22,779 nt of DNA from CAYJVP01 sp964373615 (GTDB taxonomy: Bacteria > Patescibacteriota > Patescibacteriia > UBA9934 > GWF2-40-263): assembly GCA_964373615.1 (NCBI GenBank), contig CAYJVP010000005.1:1-22779 (forward strand), written 5' to 3'. Positions 18,601 through 22,779 of the stretch are shown here, piece by piece. Position numbers and translations under genes: made by a program. Position 1 is the stretch's first letter; each line of letters starts with the position of its first letter. The notes under the pieces are model-generated. The model saw only the letters and a list, made by a program, of their open reading frames with translations, did no database searches and was not told the DNA's origin.

Positions 18601-18624
18601 TAGCCGTTAGCCTTTAGCCGTTAG
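18601..18624. repeat. Heptamer repeats at the atpA/atpG junction
   Basis: TAGCC, GTTAGCC, TTTAGCC and GTTAG are partial and full units of the array found at 17582-17654. They run into the 3' end of atpA. The TAA stop of atpA (18609-18607 read on the minus strand) and its last five codons (LTAKG) lie inside the repeat. Confidence 0.85.
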
Positions 18625-20136
18625 GTTCTTAACCTCAGGGCGAGAGGATTGAAACGCTTCGATCATCCTCTTCAAATTTGCGGTGGTTTCATCAGAGAGT
18701 TCCTTCGATGTTCGAATCGACTCCATAACCTTCGCGCCAGAGCTGTCCATATACGCATGGAACGCCGTTTCCCATGCCTGCACCTCCTCGACCGGCACGT
18801 GATCGAGATATCCGTTTGTGACGGCAAAAAGGATCGCGACTTGATGTTCAAACGACATGGGCTGATATTGCGACTGCTTCGTGACCTCAACCGCGCGACG
18901 GCCGCGCTCAATCTGCTTGCGTGTGGTCTCGTCAAGATCGGCCGCAAATTGCGCGAACGCCTCGAGCTCGCGAAATTGCGCGAGGTCAAGGCGAAGCTTG
19001 CCGGCAACCTTCTTCATGGCTTTTGTCTGCGCCGCAGAACCCACGCGCGAGACAGAAAGACCCACGTTCAACGCGGGACGAATCCCGCGGTAGAACAGAT
19101 CCGTCTCAAGATAAATCTGACCGTCCGTGATGGAAATGACGTTTGTTGGAATGTACGCAGAGACGTCGCCGGCCTGTGTTTCGATGATCGGCAATGCCGT
19201 GAGTGATCCGCCGCCGTTGTCTTCGTTCAGACGTGCCGCGCGCTCCAAAAGGCGCGCGTGCAGATAAAACACGTCGCCTGGATACGCTTCGCGGCCTGGC
19301 GGCCGGCGCAACAGGAGCGAGATTTCGCGGTACGCCCACGCGTGCTTAGAAAGGTCGTCATAAATCACAAGCGCATCCTCACCCTTTCCCATAAAGTATT
19401 CGCCGATCGCGCATCCGGCATACGGCGCGATAAACGCAAGCGAGGCCGGATCCGAAGCGCCCGCGAGCACCACGGTCGTGTATTCCATGGCGCCAGCTTC
19501 GAGAAGACGCGCGACAATTTTTGCCACCTTCGATTCCTTCTGGCCGATCGCCACGTAAATGCATTTTACGTTCTGTCCCTTCTGATTGATGATCGTGTCA
19601 ATCGCGATGGCGGTTTTCCCGACCTGTCGATCGCCGATGATGAGCTCGCGTTGACCGCGACCAATGGGGATCATGGCGTCGATCGCCTTGATGCCGGTTT
19701 GAAGCGGCGCACTGACGGATTTGCGCGTCATGACGCCGGGAGCGATTTTTTCAACCGGGAAAAAATCCTTTGCGCGAATGTCCCCCTTCCCGTCCATGGG
19801 GTTGCCAAGTGGATCAAGCACGCGACCAATCACTCCGTCGGAAACGGGAATGGACAGGATGCGTCCGGTCGACTTCACGGTGTCGCCCTCTTTAATTTTT
19901 GACGCGTCGCCCAAAATAACCGCGCCAACCGTTTCCTCTTCGAGGTTGAGCGCGACCCCGTACACGTCTCCAGGAAACAACAACATTTCCGACGCCTGAC
20001 AGTCTGAAAGCCCGGTCATGCGTGCGATCCCGTCCCCCACGGCGATGACCTCTCCGACCTTCTCCTCCTTTGCCTCCGCTTTAAAGGTTGCCACCTGCTT
20101 GCGCAACGCCTCGATGATATCTTGTTTGGTATTCAT
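18607..20136 (-). CDS. atpA: F1 ATP synthase subunit alpha
   Basis: Alpha alternates with beta in the F1 head and holds the non-catalytic nucleotide sites. The 509-residue protein has the N-terminal barrel ([20 protein letters not shown]) and the P-loop GDRQVGKT (168-175). [47 protein letters not shown] and [19 protein letters not shown] with the arginine finger follow, and the C-terminal helical domain is complete. Length is normal. The last five residues (LTAKG) and the stop are supplied by a heptamer repeat, so the original C-terminus has probably been replaced. The atpH stop precedes its ATG by only 5 bases. Confidence 0.97.
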   Translation of the reverse strand: MNTKQDIIEALRKQVATFKAEAKEEKVGEVIAVGDGIARMTGLSDCQASEMLLFPGDVYGVALNLEEETVGAVILGDASKIKEGDTVKSTGRILSIPVSDGVIGRVLDPLGNPMDGKGDIRAKDFFPVEKIAPGVMTRKSVSAPLQTGIKAIDAMIPIGRGQRELIIGDRQVGKTAIAIDTIINQKGQNVKCIYVAIGQKESKVAKIVARLLEAGAMEYTTVVLAGASDPASLAFIAPYAGCAIGEYFMGKGEDALVIYDDLSKHAWAYREISLLLRRPPGREAYPGDVFYLHARLLERAARLNEDNGGGSLTALPIIETQAGDVSAYIPTNVISITDGQIYLETDLFYRGIRPALNVGLSVSRVGSAAQTKAMKKVAGKLRLDLAQFRELEAFAQFAADLDETTRKQIERGRRAVEVTKQSQYQPMSFEHQVAILFAVTNGYLDHVPVEEVQAWETAFHAYMDSSGAKVMESIRTSKELSDETTANLKRMIEAFQSSRPEVKNLTAKG

Positions 20137-20141
20137 AAATC

Positions 20142-20525
20142 TTATGTCGTCAGATGCGACGTGAGCGCCGCAAGAGAGCCAGCAATGGATGCGTCAATGA
20201 TCCGATCGTCGATGTGCACACGCGCTCCGCCGATGAGTGTCGGGTCCACATTCTCCGTAAGCGTCGCGCCTGCGGCTGCCTTTTCGAGGATCTTGCGCGC
20301 CTCCTTTGACAAAGGATGCGCGGAGGTCACCACCACATTCGCGACGCCATGTTTCTCCTTCCACACTCCATCAATGTGTCTCACGACATCGCGCCACTGC
20401 GGAAGTTCATGTCGAGCGGCCAAAAATTCCACACAGGCAGCCGCAATCCTTTCGGTCTCCTTCGAGGATTTTCCCTCCGTCATCTCCACATACGTTCGAG
20501 CGAGTTGTCGGGCGCGAAGCTTCAT
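20142..20525 (-). CDS. atpH: F1 ATP synthase subunit delta (OSCP), shortened
   Basis: Delta ties the outer stalk (b subunits) to the top of the alpha/beta head. The product has 127 residues, against about 175-180 in most bacteria. The C-terminal domain is clear: [21 protein letters not shown], then [29 protein letters not shown]. The N-terminal bundle that binds alpha is cut to about 60 residues, although the first helix ([11 protein letters not shown]) is present. There is no frameshift, and the ATG overlaps the atpF stop as ATGA, so this looks like a real short form rather than a broken gene. Confidence 0.9.
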   Translation of the reverse strand: MKLRARQLARTYVEMTEGKSSKETERIAAACVEFLAARHELPQWRDVVRHIDGVWKEKHGVANVVVTSAHPLSKEARKILEKAAAGATLTENVDPTLIGGARVHIDDRIIDASIAGSLAALTSHLTT

Positions 20526-21082
20526 ACCTTTGTGAGAAGCTCGACGGCCTCTTCAGCCATGGCCTGAGATTTTTTTGCATCCACGGAGTCTGCAAGCACT
20601 TTCCGCGCCGCCTCAACCGCAATGGTTGCGATGTCCTTTTTCGCGTCCTGAATCATCGCCTCCTTTTCTTTCAAAAGCCGTGCCTTTCCATCCTTGATGA
20701 CGCGCTCCACCTCTGCCTTCGTTTTGGCAAGCATTTCTTGCTTGCGATCTTCCGCATCCTTTCGCGTGGTCTCAAGAATCCCCGTCGCCTCTGCCTTCGC
20801 GTCCGCGATCACCTTCGTTCGTTCCACTTCGAGCTTGGCCACGCGCGTTTCGAGCGTTTTCGCGTCCTTCAAGCTCTTCTCAATCGTTTCCGCACGGCGA
20901 TCGAGCATCTTCACAACCGGCTTGTACACCCACTTCCAAAAAATCAAAAGCACGATGATAAAGTTCAACAGCTGCGCGATAAACCAGGTCCCGTTGATAC
21001 CGAGCGCCGCAATGCCGGTCGCTTCCTGCGACTCCTCGATCGTTCCTGTTGTTTCTTGAGCGATTTCTGCTTGTGCGGACAT
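20522..21082 (-). CDS. atpF: F0 ATP synthase subunit b
   Basis: Subunit b forms the outer stalk. The 186-residue protein has a polar N-terminal tail (1-30), one membrane helix (about 32-52, TWFIAQLLNFIIVLLIFWKW) and the conserved YKPVVKMLDRRAETIEKSL. A long charged coiled coil rich in Lys, Glu and Ala follows. The ATG at 21082 is chosen: a longer frame opens at 21250 but only because the fold-back element is by chance open in this frame. The element ends 8 bases before the ATG, and its AGAGG (12 bases from the ATG) is the only Shine-Dalgarno-like site. Confidence 0.93.
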   Translation of the reverse strand: MSAQAEIAQETTGTIEESQEATGIAALGINGTWFIAQLLNFIIVLLIFWKWVYKPVVKMLDRRAETIEKSLKDAKTLETRVAKLEVERTKVIADAKAEATGILETTRKDAEDRKQEMLAKTKAEVERVIKDGKARLLKEKEAMIQDAKKDIATIAVEAARKVLADSVDAKKSQAMAEEAVELLTKV

Positions 21083-21090
21083 AGTGATGA

Positions 21091-21248
21091 GGGACCTCTG
21101 AAAAACTGATGGATTTTCGTTTCCGCCGGAGGCGGATCCGCCTATGGCGGAGAACGGGCTGTCGAGCCCCACGAAACGTACTGACCACGTACGTTGAGGA
21201 GGTGGCGGGGCCCCGTGAAACGAAAAGACGCAGTTTTGCAGAGGTCCC
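21091..21248 (-). mobile_element. MITE-like fold-back element, copy 2, between atpE and atpF
   Basis: This is a complete 158-bp element. The tips GGGACCTCTG and CAGAGGTCCC are exact inverted repeats. They extend imperfectly to about 32 bp per side (GGGACCTCTG-N-AAAACTG, then TTTTCGTTTC). It is flanked by ATGA on both sides (21087-21090 and 21249-21252), which looks like a 4-bp target-site duplication. Read on the minus strand it has the same orientation to its downstream gene as copy 1 has to clpB. It differs from copy 1 by a 30-bp insertion (21122-21151) and by scattered changes. No transposase is encoded. Confidence 0.85.
21122..21151. repeat. Tandem pair of 15-bp mini-palindromes nested in the fold-back element
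   Basis: TCCGCC-GGA-GGCGGA (21122-21136) and TCCGCC-TAT-GGCGGA (21137-21151) lie head to tail. Fold-back copy 1 lacks exactly these 30 bases, so they are a later insertion. The first is identical to the 15-mer in atpD. Confidence 0.85.
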
Positions 21249-21269
21249 ATGATCTAATCAGCAAACCAC

Positions 21270-21285
21270 AGGCGACGAATCGCCT
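21270..21285 (-). other. Stem-loop after atpE
   Basis: On the minus strand AGGCGA-TTCG-TCGCCT forms a perfect 6-bp stem with a UUCG loop, 13 bases after the atpE stop. A competing stem (CGCC/GGCG at 21281-21297) overlaps it. No run of T follows. It could mark the 3' end of a stable atpE message or a processing site. Confidence 0.5.
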
Positions 21286-21298
21286 GTTCGTCTGGCGA

Positions 21299-21556
<258 letters not shown>

Positions 21557-22363
21557 TTAGTGACTTCCCGCTTCCGCATGCTCATCCCCGTGCGCCTCAG
21601 TCATGTTCTTGAGGAACACAAGGACGAGCATGGCAAATACGGTAGCTTGGATGATACCAACGAGAAGCTCAAGGAAAATAAACGGCAGCGGAACCACAAA
21701 CGAGACGAGGCTGTAGATCACGGTCAAAAGCACCTCTCCGGCAAAAATGTTGCCGAATAAACGAAGGGCGAGCGAGAGAGTCTTCGCAAATTCGGAGATG
21801 ATTTCGAGAAGGCCCACGAAAAACTCGACCATGGCCACGACGACGGCCATGGGTCCATGTTTAAGCGCGCGAACAATTCCTCGGACATTCACAAATTTAC
21901 TCACGTGAGCAACGACCCCAAGCGTCATGATCCCAACGACGTGGGTCGTGACCACGGAGAAAGCCGCGATGGCGAGCGTAAAATTCAGATCACTTGTAGC
22001 CGGACGAAACAAGGGCACAAGTTCACGCTCCCCATGGATCATCTCCCAGATGCCGATCGAGCCGATACCGGGTAGTAACCCCATCCAGTTTGACACGAGA
22101 ACAAAAAAGAAAAGCGATGCGCAAATCGGAAAAAATTTTCTTGCGCGAGCTCGGTCCCCCGTGACCTTCTCGACCTCACCGAGCAAAAACTCAATGAGGC
22201 AGTCCACGAAATTTAAAAATCCGCGCGGGGCAAGCGAGGCGCGTTTCCGAATGATGAGCCCCACAACGACAAACAAAACGATCGCGATCCACGCGTTGAT
22301 GATCGAATTTGTTACGGCAAATCCTCCAAGATGAAAAATGGGTTCAGCCGCAACGGAAATCAT
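21557..22363 (-). CDS. atpB: F0 ATP synthase subunit a
   Basis: Subunit a provides the two half-channels for protons next to the c ring. The 268-residue protein has five or six membrane segments and the essential arginine in LSLALRLFGNIFAGE (Arg201), with VSNWMGLLPGIGSIG (90-104) near the second helix. The C-terminus FAMLVLVFLKNMTEAHGDEHAEAGSH ends in a His/Glu-rich tail. The ATG overlaps the stop of the atpZ-like gene (ATGA), so the two are probably translated together. Confidence 0.95.
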   Translation of the reverse strand: MISVAAEPIFHLGGFAVTNSIINAWIAIVLFVVVGLIIRKRASLAPRGFLNFVDCLIEFLLGEVEKVTGDRARARKFFPICASLFFFVLVSNWMGLLPGIGSIGIWEMIHGERELVPLFRPATSDLNFTLAIAAFSVVTTHVVGIMTLGVVAHVSKFVNVRGIVRALKHGPMAVVVAMVEFFVGLLEIISEFAKTLSLALRLFGNIFAGEVLLTVIYSLVSFVVPLPFIFLELLVGIIQATVFAMLVLVFLKNMTEAHGDEHAEAGSH

Positions 22364-22650
22364 ACTTTTTTATTCAGATCCTCAAATTTCTTCCCGTAAG
22401 CCCTTGCCTTCTTTTGAATCATATACGCCGTGAGGGCAAAGCTCATACAAAGGGAAAGGATGAGAAGCCAGGGCGCTGTCCCAAACCGTTTGTCTAGCCA
22501 GATTCCAGCAAAGGCTCCGGCAACCGCTGGCGCCGCAATGGTCGCTCCGAAGTCGCTGACGATCCGCATGGCAAAGCCGTAATAACGGGCATCGGAGGTG
22601 GATTTTGGACCATTCGAAGGTTTCCCAGGTTGTACAGTTTTGTTGTCCAC
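22360..22650 (-). CDS. AtpZ/AtpI-like small membrane protein
   Basis: The 96-residue protein has a polar N-terminus (1-25) and two membrane helices (about 34-52 and 60-79) joined by GIWLDKRFGTAPWL, then a basic tail. This hairpin with a LDKRFGT-like turn is typical of the AtpZ/AtpI group. That group sits first in many atp operons and is linked to c-ring assembly or Mg/Ca transport. The GTG at 22650 is taken as the start because the ATG at codon 28 would remove part of the conserved first region. The promoter is about 30 bases upstream. Confidence 0.8.
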   Translation of the reverse strand: MDNKTVQPGKPSNGPKSTSDARYYGFAMRIVSDFGATIAAPAVAGAFAGIWLDKRFGTAPWLLILSLCMSFALTAYMIQKKARAYGKKFEDLNKKV

Positions 22651-22680
22651 AGCATTAGACCTGTTAAAAATTGCGCCAAA

Positions 22681-22709
22681 AGTATACAGGATAGGGGCAA
22701 GAGGGTCAA
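22681..22709 (-). promoter_or_regulatory. Promoter of the ATP synthase operon
   Basis: On the minus strand TTGACC (22709-22704) and TATACT (22686-22681) are separated by 17 bases, close to the sigma-70 consensus. An AT-rich run (ATTTTTTT) lies just upstream and could act as an UP element. The start would be near 22674, giving a leader of about 24 bases with a weak AACAGG before the GTG. The rest of 22651-22779 shows no gene. Confidence 0.8.
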
Positions 22710-22779
22710 CGATCGGAAAAAAATTGTCAAAGAGAAGTGATTTTTTCCTATTCAGAGAGAAATGAATTTTTCCGGTTTA

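Noticed and set aside
21083..21250. A 56-residue N-terminal extension of AtpF in the open frame
   Set aside because: The extra residues come wholly from the fold-back element and resemble no subunit b. The ATG at 21082 gives a normal protein.

Overview
This window looks like a chromosomal segment of a Candidate Phyla Radiation (Patescibacteria) bacterium. The reasons are a compact, heavily overlapping gene layout, few Shine-Dalgarno sequences, a surface protein of a type common in that group (lysozyme-like domain plus short tandem repeats), a shortened AtpH, a stripped-down PriA-like protein and a small O-antigen-type locus. This placement is an inference; there is no rRNA gene to fix it. UGA is used as a stop (def, the glycosyltransferases, atpF), so the genetic code is the ordinary bacterial one. 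No stretch longer than 300 bases lacks a gene. I found no tRNA, rRNA, CRISPR array or transposase gene.

Layout. Bases 1-118 are one copy (left tip cut off) of a fold-back, MITE-like repeat. It is followed by a strong promoter overlapped by a perfect CIRCE operator that controls clpB (183-2843). A plus-strand group then runs to 8388: a secreted lytic-transglycosylase-like repeat protein, an orphan LigB/AmmeMemoRadiSam-type protein, a PriA-like protein whose helicase motifs are gone but whose zinc ribbon is intact, peptide deformylase (def) and methionyl-tRNA formyltransferase (fmt). The last two form the usual N-formyl-methionine pair. fmt converges on, and slightly overlaps, a minus-strand surface-polysaccharide cluster (8355-13997): Wzx-type flippase, GT4, two GT2 enzymes and an O-antigen ligase/polymerase-like membrane protein, coupled by short overlaps.

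Farther right, the minus strand carries a complete F-type ATP synthase operon read from 22650 to 15745: atpZ-like, atpB, atpE, atpF, atpH, atpA, atpG, atpD and atpC. A strong promoter lies at 22681-22709. Only 19 bases after atpC comes an unrecognised 557-residue protein with an HExxH motif (14052-15725), probably in the same transcript.

The most unusual content is layered repeat invasion, concentrated in the ATP synthase operon. A second copy of the fold-back element sits between atpE and atpF, flanked by ATGA on both sides. This copy holds two tandem 15-bp mini-palindromes (TCCGCC-NNN-GGCGGA). One more copy of the same 15-mer lies exactly on codon boundaries inside atpD, where it adds five residues. 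Heptamer arrays (RTTAGCC) lie on both sides of atpG, and one of them supplies the last codons and the stop of atpA. A separate 30-bp, nearly perfect, codon-aligned palindrome lies inside the GT4 gene.
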